From positions 682,001 through 746,000 of the forward strand of contig CADCXA010000066.1 in the NCBI GenBank assembly GCA_902806565.1: 64,000 nt of DNA, written 5' to 3'. Numbering within the stretch: the first letter of the stretch is position 1; each line of letters starts with the position of its first letter. Under the pieces are notes generated by a model. The model had not been told where the DNA came from. It was given only the letters and a program-made list of their open reading frames with translations, and did no database searches. A program made the position numbers and the translations under genes. Source of the DNA: Hypoxylon rubiginosum (taxonomy: Eukaryota > Ascomycota > Sordariomycetes > Xylariales > Hypoxylaceae). This document shows, in pieces, positions 11,356 through 22,595 of this stretch.

Positions 11356-13696
11356 ATGACAGCTGTCGCGAGTCCGCCCACCTTTACGCAGCATAACCGG
11401 CCGGCATGGGGTATTAACGGCGGGCACGCCGGTCAGATTAATCCCATGAATCCCGACGAGCTAAACCGAATGTTTATGCCCCGAAAGAATTTGCCACGGA
11501 ATAATTCATCCTCCTCCATCTCTTCGACCTCATCCGCGTCTTCCACCTCTACCATAGCAACCACTGCTTCGCAACCGAATGGCAACTCCATGCCAACTTC
11601 AAATGAGATGGGCTCGTGGAGCAATGCTGCCGGAACGCGGAAACGACCTCAACCTAAAGCTCCGTGGCCGTCCCCGAAACCAGATGCCCAATCCGACTTT
11701 GTTAGAATGTCTGCAGGGCGCCCACAGTTGGTTGGTAGCATGAACGGATCTGCGCCCATGCATTCGCCCTCGCCGGTATTGCCCTCCCAGGGCTTAGTTG
11801 GGGCACAGCAAGCTATGCCTCGTCCGATAACCGAGTCTATGCCTGCCGGAAGCGCGCCCGTTCTGTATCTCCTGTCTTTAAACGGAACCTTCGAGCGAAA
11901 AACAATTTCTGTACCATTCTCCCCTGATACCCTTAGGATCGGTCGTCAGACGAATGCCAAAACAGTCCCTACCCCGATTAACGGGTTCTTTGATTCGAAA
12001 GTTCTTTCGCGTCAACACGCGGAGATTTGGGCCGACCGCCAAGGTAAGATATGGATTCGCGACGTCAAGTCTTCCAATGGAACTTTTGTAAACGGCACGC
12101 GACTATCGCAAGAAAACCGAGAGTCGGAACCGCACGAGTTACAAACCGGAGACCACTTGGAGTTGGGTATCGATATTGTGAGCGAGGACCAAAAGACGGT
12201 CGTTCATCATAAAGTAGCGGCCAAGGTTGAACATGCTGGTTTCTTAAATCCTTCAAGCAATCTCCTCGATATGAACTTTGGCGACCTCGACCCAGCTAAT
12301 GGTTCCATGATGATGATGGGGCCACAAGGTGCCATGCCCGTTCGGGCGCGAACAGGAAGTCAAGCTTCCATGGCAACTAATGGGCGAGTCGGCCCGGGCG
12401 GCGGCATGATGGGACCGCATGGAAACGCCATGAATCACCAGCGAGGGCTGTTCTTTTCACCTATTAGTACCGAGCAGATCGTGAAGCGATTACAGGTGAG
12501 TCTAGGTTGCGGTCCTCGGGGTGGAGCGTATCTAACACTGTTCCTAGCACGAGATGCGAAACCAACGTCTTCAATCGCAAGACTTGGGTCGAACAAATCA
12601 ATTCCTCCATGGGCTTCTAACAAAAGAGGATATTAAGGACAGCGAAAAGCCCGAGTTAGCTGAGCAGCCGAAGTCGCAAATGGTCAATGGAAATGGAATA
12701 TCCTTCAGGTCCGACAATAAAACCAGATTTTCTGATCCTCCGGCACCTCCGCCCCAACAACCCTTACCCGAAAAACCGGATGTTCCGTCCCTGAAGCGAG
12801 GCATTACCGAGCGCCCGAAGCAGCCGACGAACCAAAACGTATCCCCAATCCGCCAGGACGGCAACACCAGCCAGATTTTACAATTAACGGAAGCGTTGAA
12901 TAGTGCAAAACGGGAGATCGAAACTCAGAGCTCGCGTATGCGAGACCTCGAGGAAACCCTCCAGAAAGAGCGACAGGCTAGGGAACTCGCTGAGGAGTTG
13001 GCTAGACGGTTAGAGGATGCTGCTGCGATGAAAATGAATGGGGCTCCCGTAAAGTCGGAAACTCAGGAGACTGCCCTTGAAGCGGCCTTCGAGCCGCCCG
13101 TGGATGAAGCATCTTTACCTATAACTAACGAGTCGACCGGTGATGTTGGCACGATACCCCCCAAGGCCGAAGTCATCGAGTCTTCGGCTACGCAACTCCA
13201 TGCTCAAATCGAGTCCATGGTACTAGAAATGAAAGATTTGCGGCAACAGCTAGAAGCTTTCAAGCTGCGAGCAGAGACAGCTGAAGCAGAGAGAGACGTG
13301 GACCGAAAAAGCCTAGCTGAGATGGCGCTGCAAATTCGAAGGGATGCCGAGGCTAGAGAAGCTGTTGCGCAGGAGAAGGCGCTTTTAGATTCTCGTCTAT
13401 TGAAGAATTCTAACGGTCTAGATGCGGCTTCGACGAACCTTTCTACGATGGCCAAGGCGGCGTCATCAGGTCCAAGTAATGGCCAGTCAACCGCTAGCGA
13501 ACCCCAAGATCAGCCAACGCTTTCCAGAGCCAATACCATAACACCGCAGTCAGCAGCATCCGGATTAATGTCTCGCGACCAGACATTGGCCAACAGCATA
13601 CCTTACGCTTCAATGATAGGGGTAGTTCTTATCGGTATGGGCTTGATGGCTTACATAAACGGATGGGATTCACAGCCACCCAAGCTTGAGCGATGA
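11356..13696 (+). CDS. pro45: FHA-domain, tail-anchored STRIPAK protein (PRO45/HAM-4/SLMAP family), 762 aa
   Basis: Two exons, 11356-12495 and 12548-13696, separated by a 52-nt intron with GTGAGT donor and CCTAG acceptor; the join is in phase (KRLQ / HEMRNQRL). The FHA domain lies at about residues 165-275, with LRIGRQTNAK, SRQHAEIW and SSNGTFVNGTRLS, i.e. the phosphothreonine-binding Arg, Ser-Arg-His and Asn residues. A long coiled coil follows (about residues 450-660), and the protein ends in one hydrophobic helix (ASMIGVVLIGMGLMAYING) plus a short tail, giving a tail anchor. That order (FHA, coiled coil, tail anchor) is that of SLMAP, Sordaria PRO45, Neurospora HAM-4 and yeast Far9/Far10 (Vps64), subunits of the STRIPAK complex at ER, nuclear envelope or mitochondria that controls hyphal fusion and fruiting. 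The ATG at 11356 is the first in this frame. The N-terminus is Ser/Thr-rich low complexity. Confidence 0.92.
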
Positions 13697-16339
13697 ACTG
13701 GAAACCTCATTTTTGGAACTACACATGATACTCTCACCTGGGTTTTACGAACAGGACTGATTAGACATTGCTACGATACACCCTTCACACATGCACGATT
13801 CTTGTTCCCTTTGTACCTACTCTATAATAGGCTCGTTCGACTAGGGAATCCTTAGGTACCAGTCTATTTGTAACAAGGCATTGCTTTGGGGCTGGCGTTG
13901 GGGTAGCGGCAAGCGGTTTACGTCAAACAGGCCACGGTCGGCCATGGGACATTTTTCTTTCTTCCACCTTCAAAATTTTTTCTCTGTCTGCGTTGCAAGC
14001 ATCAGTGGTCATGCGGTTGAATCCTCTGGGCATGCAACGGGGTTTAGTTTGCGATTAGGATACGGGACACAAAAAGAGCTTACTTCGGATCGAGTTAGTT
14101 GCGCCCTATCAGAACATTAGGTAGTGGTTAGCAAATGCCAATTTGTGCATACGAGAATACATACCAAGGTACATACCCATTTTTAGTAGTCAACCGAGGG
14201 GAGGGGTTGCGCAGATGAAGTTGGTTGGTGATGAGTTGGTGATGATACAGGTGAGGTGATACGTCGCCCACCCACCCCCCTTTATTAGAGGTAGCATATG
14301 ACACTTGCATAATTATACGGATTAATGAGAGAGACCTTTGTAATTCAGCATTGACTATTGCCGCGAACTGCAATGTTGATGAACCCAATTGTGAGGATAC
14401 CTTGACCATTGGAATCGGTTTCCTTTCGACCGCCGACCGCCACCAAGTGGTGTAGGCATTATCACGATGATTTGCTAGCTATGTACAATATTCAAGTATG
14501 ATCTACAGTAGATAAACTTCGGGGGGGGGGGGGGGGGGAAGTGGAAGAGAATAAATAGAAAAGGGGTGCTAGTGTATCTAGTAGGATGGGTGCAAAGTCA
14601 AGCAGACTGAAAAGGGGGGAAAAGGAAAAAGAAGAAGGGAAAAAGGGAGGGAGACAAAAAAAGCTCAAGACGACTTAAGCGACAGCGTAGAGTTCTAATG
14701 CATATAGCACCTCATCTCGTTCGGTTTTAGTTTCGGAAGCTTGTAGTTTTCTCTCAGTTCTGATCCGTCTATATAGTCAACACGCGTTAGCCCCTTTTTT
14801 CATTTAAAGGGGGGCTATGGTCATTACTAACACCTAGGCCAACCTAACCATCTCCTTCTCAGGACCCTACAAGTAGGCCGTCACCTACATTATCTCCTTG
14901 ATAAAACTACTATCATATGATATAAGAGAGCCTCAAGTCACTATTGAACCGTTTTGTTACTCTCCAAACATATCTTCTTACCGCTTACGACTCAGTTATC
15001 AGCCCGATCGACACCTTGAAGCCATAGTCGACGAAAATATCGAGTAACTACTAGGACAACGTCTCTGAAAAGGCTACCAACGGACTTTCTGCGTCTTCCA
15101 GCCAGATCCCAAGTACTTTCTGCCAGGGGCTGCTTCTGTAGCATGCCGCTTAAGCGCCGCATAGGTACACTCGTTGCAATTTCATCTTAAGTTGCCTGAA
15201 TTTAGCATATGGTTATAAGCAGATCAACTTTCTAGTTTACAAAACCCGATAGCTGAGGTTATGCTAGACGATTCAAGCTGGCCCGAGTACTCTTCGGGCG
15301 AGTCAATTTCGTAGCTTAAATTGGTAGAAAAAAGGGATTTCGATATCATAAGAGAATTAGCAGATGCATTCTGGTTAGTAGACAGCCTAAACAGCAGCGT
15401 TTAACGATTTAATATGAAACTGGAGTTATAACTTGAGTTAGTAGCTCATATTGAGCGTAAATCTCAACATAACATCCTATTATTACTGAAACTGAAGGAT
15501 GATGGATTGGTGAAAGTCATCGCTGTCGCTCTGAATTTAGACGCGCATGAACTCTCTCGAGTTTACGGTTGTTGAATGCCTCCTAAGTAAAGTCGTGTAT
15601 TTTCACAACCTGGCCTACATGACTAACAGTTCTCGCCAAGTTAAGTTTACAATCTCCCATCTTCTTTCTTGCCGCTTGGATATAGGAGGTTACTGAAACT
15701 CTTGTCATCTACCAGAAGTGCATATATAATCGTAGTCAGACTTTGCATATAAATGACACCAGCTCCCACGAAGCTCCTAACATCCTTCGATCTCGGTACG
15801 TCCTACGTTGTCTCCACCCACCTTATTTCTGTTAATTCATATGGGAGAGCTGCACTACCTTTCAGTCCTTTTGTTTTTATATTTTTATAAATATTTCTTT
15901 TTACGCCAACCTACTCTATCGGCGCTAGATTAAGCGATGCCTTTATTGGAAACAAGACCGAACTATACTACAGGTGATGATAAGCACTAGCAAGCCTACC
16001 TAGTAGAGCCCTCTATAATCCAAGAGTATAGCATCCTTTTGTGGGCTATTTTCCTATATGAACGCCACAACAGCTCTCTAAACGCCACAAGATGGTAACT
16101 ACCTTCCTATTCTAGTAAATTGTTTTATTTCTATTTCGGGATAGCTCCCTTTTCGAATACCCAGCGGAATTTTAACAAAACCCCTCCTAAGACCTGGGCA
16201 TCAGCTCGTCTTGTTGCTGACCAATTCACCGGGACTTCGTAATAATCGAAGGGACGATTCTTGTACTTTCCTTTCGGCTTCGTTTGTTATATAGAGGCTC
16301 GCAAGTTCTTGTGAAACCAAGACGACCAAGACGGCCAAG
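13697..16339. other. Long intergenic spacer with an 18-base G tract
   Basis: The 2.6 kb between the FHA gene and the nucleoside hydrolase has no coding frame I can support. It includes the FHA gene's 3' UTR, the run of 18 G at 14521, purine-rich DNA to about 14660, and an AT-rich, featureless part from 14800 to 16300 that may contain the hydrolase promoter. Confidence 0.5.
14521..14538 (+). repeat. Homopolymer of 18 G
   Basis: Eighteen consecutive G are followed by a 130-base purine-rich (A/G) stretch. On the plus strand such a run can form a G-quadruplex or intrastrand triplex and is also a hotspot for length variation and sequencing error. Confidence 0.95.
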
Positions 16340-17885
16340 ATGAGAGCCATGTTATTAGCTGGCCTGGCTATGCTCGCGGGCACCGCGCTCGCCCACAAGG
16401 TACGGCTCATCATCGACACAGATATGTATGTATCATCATGGCCTCATTTTCCTCCTTCTCGCCTGTTTCGGGAGTGAAAAGCCTACAATCGAACTTATTA
16501 GGGACGGTGTGAGAGTTATTACTCCTCAGACATGTTTCAAGCCCTTTAATATCTTGTCTCTCTACTGTATCCCCACTGACTCCCCTTCTTGCTTTGAAAA
16601 GGCTTAATTTCGACGACGATCCTATGGCTATAGGAGAAGCCAATATACTTCAGAATTGGGGACAAGTAGAACTGATCGGTGTTCTATCATGTAAGTTTAT
16701 CTCCCTCCTATCAGTCGTTGTAGGATTCGCAGTTGATAACACAACATAGGCATCAACAGTCGATATGCTCCTCCAGCTATCGATGCTATCGATACATTCT
16801 TTGGTCACCCAGATATTCCCACTGCTGTACAAAAACCTGTCGACAACCTGGTATGGACCATCCCGGTGCTTCACCACAGCGATTAGGGCTCATGACGTAT
16901 TAGACAACATGGCCAGACCATCCCGAGTTTGGGGACTACTTGACGGGCTTGACCTTCAATTTCACGGAGGACGTCCGAGACGGAGCAAACGTCCCAGATC
17001 CAGGTGCGATGGTAGTTTTATATCAAATTAAGAGATCCCAGATGAGGTGAATCATATCTAACAGACGCCCTCGCCCGCCTAGTCACCGCCTACCGCTTTC
17101 TGCTCTCGACGTCGGCTGACGACTCCATCACCATCGCCGCGATCGGGTTCTACGACAACCTGTTCCAGCTGATGAACTCGGGCCCGGACGAGATCTCGCC
17201 GCTGACGGGGGCCGAGCTGCTGTCGACCAAGGTCCGGGAGCTCGTGGTGCAGGCCAACGACGTCGGCTTCTCGTACAACACGGGGACCTACGACCCGGCG
17301 TACGCCGAGGCCGTGCTGAACTGGTGGCCCGGGCGCCTGACGTTCGCGTCGGACGAGGTGGGCGAGAACACCATCATCGGCCGCCGCATCACGACCGAGC
17401 TGGACCCCGAGACGAACCCGCTCGGCTTCGCGCTGCGCGCCAACATCGGCTACGGTCAGTCGCACCCCGTCTGGGACGCCGTCGCCGTCTACTACGCCGT
17501 CTGCGGGATCGACGACGTCTTCCACTGGAAGTACCCGCACGGCGGCCGCGCCACCCGTATGTAACATCTAGAACTACCCCCAACCCCACCCCCCCTTTTC
17601 TAGTATCATTTCTACTCGCTTAGGAGTAATCAATCACTCCCGAGACACTCATCAAATGAGTCCATCCCCTTCCTAAACAAGCAATTATTGACTTCTGCTA
17701 TTATAGTGAACGGCTCCGCCATCGCGACCTGGCAGAACGCCACGGCGGCGGAGGGGGGCGGCCTGCAGAACTCGATCCAGTTCCGCATGCCCAACACGAC
17801 GTTCGCCGCCAGGCTGGAGAATGCGCTGCTGTGGGAGCCCGGGCAGCCGGTGCCGGAAGCGAGGACTTGGTGTAATAAGCATTGA
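16340..17885 (+). CDS. Secreted inosine-uridine preferring nucleoside hydrolase, 348 aa, six exons
   Basis: Exons 16340-16425, 16602-16690, 16750-16850, 16904-17003, 17065-17556 and 17707-17885 join to 1047 nt in frame. The enzyme family hydrolyses the N-glycosidic bond of nucleosides, releasing ribose and base; here it is probably extracellular, because residues 1-18 (MRAMLLAGLAMLAGTALA) form a classical signal peptide. The Ca2+-binding N-terminal motif is present in a slightly altered form, IIDTDMLNFDDDPMA (D26, D28, D33-D35), in place of the canonical DTDxGxDD. ELIGVLSCINSRYAPPAID and the region DALARLVTAYRFLL agree with the family. Exon 5 is strikingly GC-rich at third positions, whereas exons 1-4 are not. 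The smallest exons (86-101 nt) break the reading frame, so the gene is invisible as a single ORF. The substrate cannot be specified from sequence. Confidence 0.9.
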
Positions 17886-18417
17886 CCGGCGGTCGCCTTC
17901 GGATATTATTAAGATAATGATGCAATGGGTTGCCTCGAGACGTTTTTCGTGTCTCGATTCTTCACATGTTTGGTATATAGGACTTAATGATAATAATAGC
18001 GGATTTATTCCACCGTCATATTGCGAGACTTGACTTCTATGGTATAAAATGAGGGTACTTATGAAGATCTATTTCACCCATGCCTCCCAAAGGAGAAGGG
18101 GGCGGCGTGGACAAACTACCCAGACCAACAAGTAATACAACCCATTGTGTATCTCCTAATGCTAGATTTCTTACAATTAGACACTGATTTGAAAATAGTT
18201 TAACTGTAAGTGGTAGTTAGTTTGATTTTGATGATGCGACTTTCTCTTAAGGGTCTGCTTTTATAAAGTGAATCAAGTTTCACCAAAAGTAAGATGAACT
18301 ACACCATATTTACTATTCACTAGTTCCATAGAGTTGGATTTGAATGCCCAATTTAAGAGACACTTCTAATGGCTAGGGTGTTCTATTCATAGCAGAGCTT
18401 TGAATAAGCAGCTGACC
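17886..18417. other. Spacer between nucleoside hydrolase and palindromic element
   Basis: AT-rich DNA of about 530 bp containing the hydrolase 3' UTR. No gene or repeat was seen before the palindromic element begins. Confidence 0.5.
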
Positions 18418-18762
18418 TATACTCGCCGGGATTCCAAACATCCCGACGTTTAACCGGTGACAAGCACCTCACGTCGGGGACATTGAATTGGAAAATTCAC
18501 TTTGATTTGGAAAACTTTTAATATGGGTATAATATGCAATATTTAGGCCTCGACATGCATTTAGGCAATTGTACAGCCACCAATTATGCACATATTGAAA
18601 TCTTGAATTTATCAGGTGCTACTTTAATTTAGGTGTATTTTATAAGTAAAATTAAGTATTTAAAGTTTTCCAAATCAAAGTGAATTTTCCAATTCAATGT
18701 CCCCGACGTGAGGTGCTTGTCACCGGTTAAACGTCGGGATGTTTGGAATCCCGGCGAGTATA
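18418..18762. mobile_element. MITE-like perfect palindrome, 341 bp with 99-bp terminal inverted repeats
   Basis: The left arm (18420-18518) and right arm (18662-18760) are exact reverse complements over 99 bases, beginning TACTCGCCGGGATTCC at each tip; they diverge after AAAACTTT. The 143-bp centre is AT-rich and has no open frame. TA flanks both tips (18418-18419 and 18761-18762), as expected for target duplication by a Tc1/mariner-type transposase, though TA is itself palindromic so this is weak evidence. Each arm contains a smaller inverted pair (CCCGACGT and ACGTCGGG). Non-autonomous foldback element is the best description; the perfect arms suggest recent insertion or ongoing arm correction. 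The right tip is 128 bp upstream of the second HET gene's ATG, so it probably overlaps that gene's promoter. Confidence 0.85.
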
Positions 18763-18890
18763 GTTGGGGGCCAGAGTTTCGTATCCATTTCATACTGCGG
18801 TTTATTTTCACCTCGTCCCTCCAATCCATTATCCTACAAGTTCAGTAGATTCCCGCAAGTTTGATTGAATTAGATATAAGTACCGCTTCG

Positions 18891-21017
18891 ATGAGCAAGT
18901 CAAGTGATTGGGCGGCTTGGGAGCGATCGCTGAAGGTGAAAGGTTGCCCGGCTTCTTGTTGGGTTCGGAACCTCCCGCTGCCCGACGCTCTGCACAGCTT
19001 GGATTTGGGCAGCAAGACAAATCTGCCTCCAGTCGAGGAGAGTATTCGAGAGGCGGCGGCGGCGAAACTATACCGAACAATCAAACCTTGGCAGACGCGT
19101 ATTATCCGTGTCGATCCCTCGTCTCGGTTCAATGAACCAGTTGTCTGTGCACTCCTAGAGGCCGATGTTATCATCCACGATGGCCTCGGAGTCGTCGAGG
19201 AGGACGGTCCTCGAGAGGTCCCCTATGAAGCATTGTCGTACACATGGGGTGCGCCCGTGTTCTCCCATCCGGTCCAGATAAACGGCATCGAGTTCTTCAT
19301 CACGAAGAACCTGGACTCCGCTCTACGTCACTTGCGCTTGCCTGATGCTGCTCGCTACCTATGGGTTGATGCGATCTGCATCAATCAGTTCGATGTCAAG
19401 GAGAAATCGATACAGGTAGGGCGGATGTTTTCAATCTACCAAAAGGCCCGCCGGGTCGTTGCGTGGAATTCCGGCTGGGATCGACAGAAAAGCGCTATTC
19501 TAACATCGGTGCTTGAAAACCTATCGGGCAGCCAAAAGCATAGTGACGACTGTCTCGCGCGTTTCGAGACCCTCCATCGGTTCCTCGTGGATGCTTGCGA
19601 ACCCCCTCTATTCAAGCGCACCTGGGTGAGACAGGAAGCCTTTGCCGCTAGGGACTTGGTGATGCAGTTTGGTGATCTTTTCATGGCCTGGAGAGACTAC
19701 GAGCGCATCAAGGACTTCGTCGCGTCGATTAAGGGGCGCGCGACTTCAAGTCCGGAATCCGGCTTACCAGACTATACGGACGCTCTGTATTTGAAGTCTC
19801 CCTACAATGCGATCATGACACTGGTCCAGCCGGATTACAAATACGACCATAAATCACACTTCGAGCGTAATCAAGCTGCGAGAAACGCCCCTGTCTCGCT
19901 TTTAGATGCGTTAGTGTTCTCTTCGTCCTTCGGAGTGACCGACCCCCGCGACTTGGTCTACGGGATTCTTGGGTTTACAACGGTTCCTATATCGCAAGGA
20001 GGTGTAGATATCAACCGGCCTTCTCTACAAGTCGACTATAGCCGCCCCATTTCTAAAGTGTTCCAGGACGTTGTCAGGTACGAGATTGCACGGGCGGAAT
20101 CATTATCCATCCTCGATTTTGTAGGATCACGCGTGGCTCAATCTGACCTTCCCTCGTGGACTCCCGACTGGAGGTCTTACGATCCTAATGTTGCCCAGCA
20201 TCGTGTCCTGAATAGGATCAATTCGTGGAAGTACGGCTTTATCGACGTCCAAAAGATCGGAATATCATGGAAACCAATTCCACAACCGCCGAATGGGAAT
20301 GGAATTTTATGCACTCGGGGTGTGGTGCTTGGTGTGCTGCAGGACAGCATCGATGAAGCTACGGCATGGGCGCCGTTCATATCCCCGGGCTTCGAAGCCG
20401 GTTTCAAGGAGAGATTTGGAGGACGTAGCTTTCACAGCGAATCACTTTTTCCAGGCGTAAAACAAGACTACAAATCCACATTCCACGGCTTGTTCCACGA
20501 CGGAAATTTCCCTCTATACGAAGGAGAGGTTATGGGAGTGGAAGCAAGCGATGCTGGTAGGCGGATGATGACTGTACTTCAACTCGCAATGCTCGAGAAG
20601 ATTAAACAGGCCGTTCGCGGTCGGGTGATAGTGCCCCCAGAGCCCATTCGAGGCAATCACGTTTTGGGATTCGCCTCGTCAAGCGTCTCGATATCAGCCA
20701 AAGGTTCCAAAAGTAACGACATTATCGTCCTATTACAAGGAGCATCCTTCCCGGTCGTCTTGAGACATCATGGATTAGGACGGTATACATTGGTAGGGAG
20801 ATCAATATTTCCTTTCTGGTTCGAGCATAAATCGGCATCGTTCGATGATCTTAGGATGGATGAAATGGCTTGGTCCAGCAGCAACGCGGTTTATACGGAG
20901 ACTTCTAACATATTGGAAAGCCGGCTCCTATGGCCCGAGAAGATGGCTTCCATTTGGAAGCCTGCCCTCCAAGACCCCGAGTTTCTAGGTGTACTTGAGG
21001 ACTTCCAGCTGGTATGA
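18891..21017 (+). CDS. HET-domain protein, 708 aa
   Basis: A single-exon gene. The HET domain occupies about residues 111-265: PYEALSYTWGAP, then YLWVDAICINQ, then FKRTWVRQEAFAARDLV. As in the other HET gene, a DPRDLVYGILG block and LPSWTPDWRS follow the core domain, the usual arrangement in ascomycete HET proteins. The likely role is allorecognition or another cell-death or immunity-like function, but no activity is proven for this type. There is no NACHT, ankyrin or WD40 region. The ATG at 18891 (MSKSSDWAAW) is the first in frame; the open frame extends 30 nt further upstream without an ATG. The gene stands immediately behind the palindromic element and is not closely related to the HET gene at 2.4-5 kb beyond the domain. 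Confidence 0.9.
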   Translation: MSKSSDWAAWERSLKVKGCPASCWVRNLPLPDALHSLDLGSKTNLPPVEESIREAAAAKLYRTIKPWQTRIIRVDPSSRFNEPVVCALLEADVIIHDGLGVVEEDGPREVPYEALSYTWGAPVFSHPVQINGIEFFITKNLDSALRHLRLPDAARYLWVDAICINQFDVKEKSIQVGRMFSIYQKARRVVAWNSGWDRQKSAILTSVLENLSGSQKHSDDCLARFETLHRFLVDACEPPLFKRTWVRQEAFAARDLVMQFGDLFMAWRDYERIKDFVASIKGRATSSPESGLPDYTDALYLKSPYNAIMTLVQPDYKYDHKSHFERNQAARNAPVSLLDALVFSSSFGVTDPRDLVYGILGFTTVPISQGGVDINRPSLQVDYSRPISKVFQDVVRYEIARAESLSILDFVGSRVAQSDLPSWTPDWRSYDPNVAQHRVLNRINSWKYGFIDVQKIGISWKPIPQPPNGNGILCTRGVVLGVLQDSIDEATAWAPFISPGFEAGFKERFGGRSFHSESLFPGVKQDYKSTFHGLFHDGNFPLYEGEVMGVEASDAGRRMMTVLQLAMLEKIKQAVRGRVIVPPEPIRGNHVLGFASSSVSISAKGSKSNDIIVLLQGASFPVVLRHHGLGRYTLVGRSIFPFWFEHKSASFDDLRMDEMAWSSSNAVYTETSNILESRLLWPEKMASIWKPALQDPEFLGVLEDFQLV

Positions 21018-21580
21018 TAGGTATGATATTCCGACAACACATTCGATGATACTGTAAAGCTAGGTTTGCTCGGGTTGACGGGGATAGTCCTAGTCATGGA
21101 TGCTCAATCATGAGCTGTATCAAGTTAGTTGGGTATCTTTTGAGGTGATTCTAATCCAAATCGTGTTCATCTTAGCTTGGCACCGTTGGTTATTGAGATT
21201 CATAACCCGAATCCCGATATCGGTAAAACTCATAGAAAATCTGTGAATCCGAACGTCTTGCTGCACTATTGCATAATAGGCTGAGAAAGCTACCACCTAC
21301 CTAGCTAGATGGGCATCGACCCACCTCCGCATCGGCAAATAGCGGCTATCCGATCGGGCAGCTAGTGTCAAGGTTGCTTTACTCATCTCCAAGTCAAGCT
21401 TGGCTTGAATCATCCAATACAGTGTGTCATGGTTATCATTGGCAACGTGTAGGCCGTCGCCAACCCGATTTCTCAACGAAACTCCCCGCAAAGTAAAGAG
21501 TTCTACTATTTCTAGCAGTTCACCCTCAATTTGTATATCAAGTATCCACTCCACGATAGCTTCCATTTTCGCAACTCAAC
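21018..21580. other. Intergenic spacer between HET and PNPOx genes
   Basis: This stretch holds the HET 3' UTR and the promoter of the downstream plus-strand gene. No coding feature was found; the minus frame at 21297-21566 has no family resemblance. Confidence 0.5.
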
Positions 21581-22595
21581 ATGGGAGAATTCTTCGAAAG
21601 TATCCCCAAGGAGTCCCTAATCAAATGGATTCTAGCCCAGAAGGTTTTCTGGGTAGCGACGGCACCGCTGTCGGGGAATGGCCATGTGAACGTCTCCCCT
21701 AAAGGTCAGGTATCGTCAAACCACAAGTCTTTCGGCGTAACACCGGGGCATGTTCTCGAAAAGGGCACGTCAAACGACCAGCAACAGATGTTTTGGTATC
21801 TTGAAATGACGGGATCCGGCAACGAGACGGTAGGCACATATCATAGTACACCTCGCACAGCCAACCCGCTAACGGCGCCGTAGATCTCTCATCTCTTAGA
21901 GCCCGGTAACGGACGTATAACCATCCAGTTTAACGAGTTCCAAAAGGAGCCTCGGATATTGCGTCTTTGGGGGTAGGAAACTCTACTGTATACGTGCGGC
22001 AGCTCCACACACTGGATTCTAACGTTTCGATAGAAAGGGGCGAGTGCTGGAGTTTGACACGGAGCCATTTAACGAAATGGTGGAGCGGGAGAACATCGAA
22101 ATTATCCCAGGAGTGCGATCCATCATCGTGATGGACATCCACCAAGTCGGCACCTCGTGCGGCTATTCAGTGCCGCTCTACGAGTTCAAAGGGTTCCGAT
22201 CCACGCTTAACGACTTCTTCCGCCGTAAGGAGGAGAGGTACCTCGCGGGCTCCGAGAAGGACAGCATGCCTCGCTACTGGGCTTTGAAGAACGCGTGGAG
22301 CATAGACGGCCTCCCGGGCATGCCGACGGGCCAGAAGGCCGGACGCGAGTACGCCATCGAGCCGATGAGGAAGATGGTGGGCCCGTTCGCCCCCAAGGAC
22401 CACGCAGGCCGGGGCGTGCGAGGCGGCTTCCAACTTGAACACCTCGTTATCATGCTGCTGACCGTCTTGCTCGCCATTTCACTTGCCACGCACCCTGCCT
22501 TCCAGCAGCATGCCCAGACGCGCATACGACAAGTTATGATGCAAGTTCGGGCTGTGCCAGAGGCCCTTCCGAGTTCCATTCGGTTCCGGGATTGA
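21581..22595 (+). CDS. Pyridoxamine 5'-phosphate oxidase-like (FMN split-barrel) protein with C-terminal TM helix, 299 aa
   Basis: Exons 21581-21829, 21884-21972 and 22034-22595 (introns 54 and 61 nt) join in frame. The product begins MGEFFESIPKESLIKWILAQ and has FWVATAPLSGNGHVNVSPKG near the N-terminus, the first beta-strands of the PNPOx-like split barrel; GVRSIIVMDIHQVGTSCGY lies in the second half. Fungal proteins of this type are annotated as pyridoxamine phosphate oxidase family but act on unknown substrates and are not the vitamin B6 biosynthetic PNPOx. A hydrophobic helix at about residues 246-265 (LVIMLLTVLLAISLATH) near the end suggests membrane attachment, which is less common for the family. 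The ATG is the first after an in-frame stop. Confidence 0.85.

Noticed and set aside
17079..17567. 162-codon minus-strand frame opposite the nucleoside hydrolase
   Set aside because: Antisense shadow of GC-rich exon 5; Arg/Val-rich nonsense composition.
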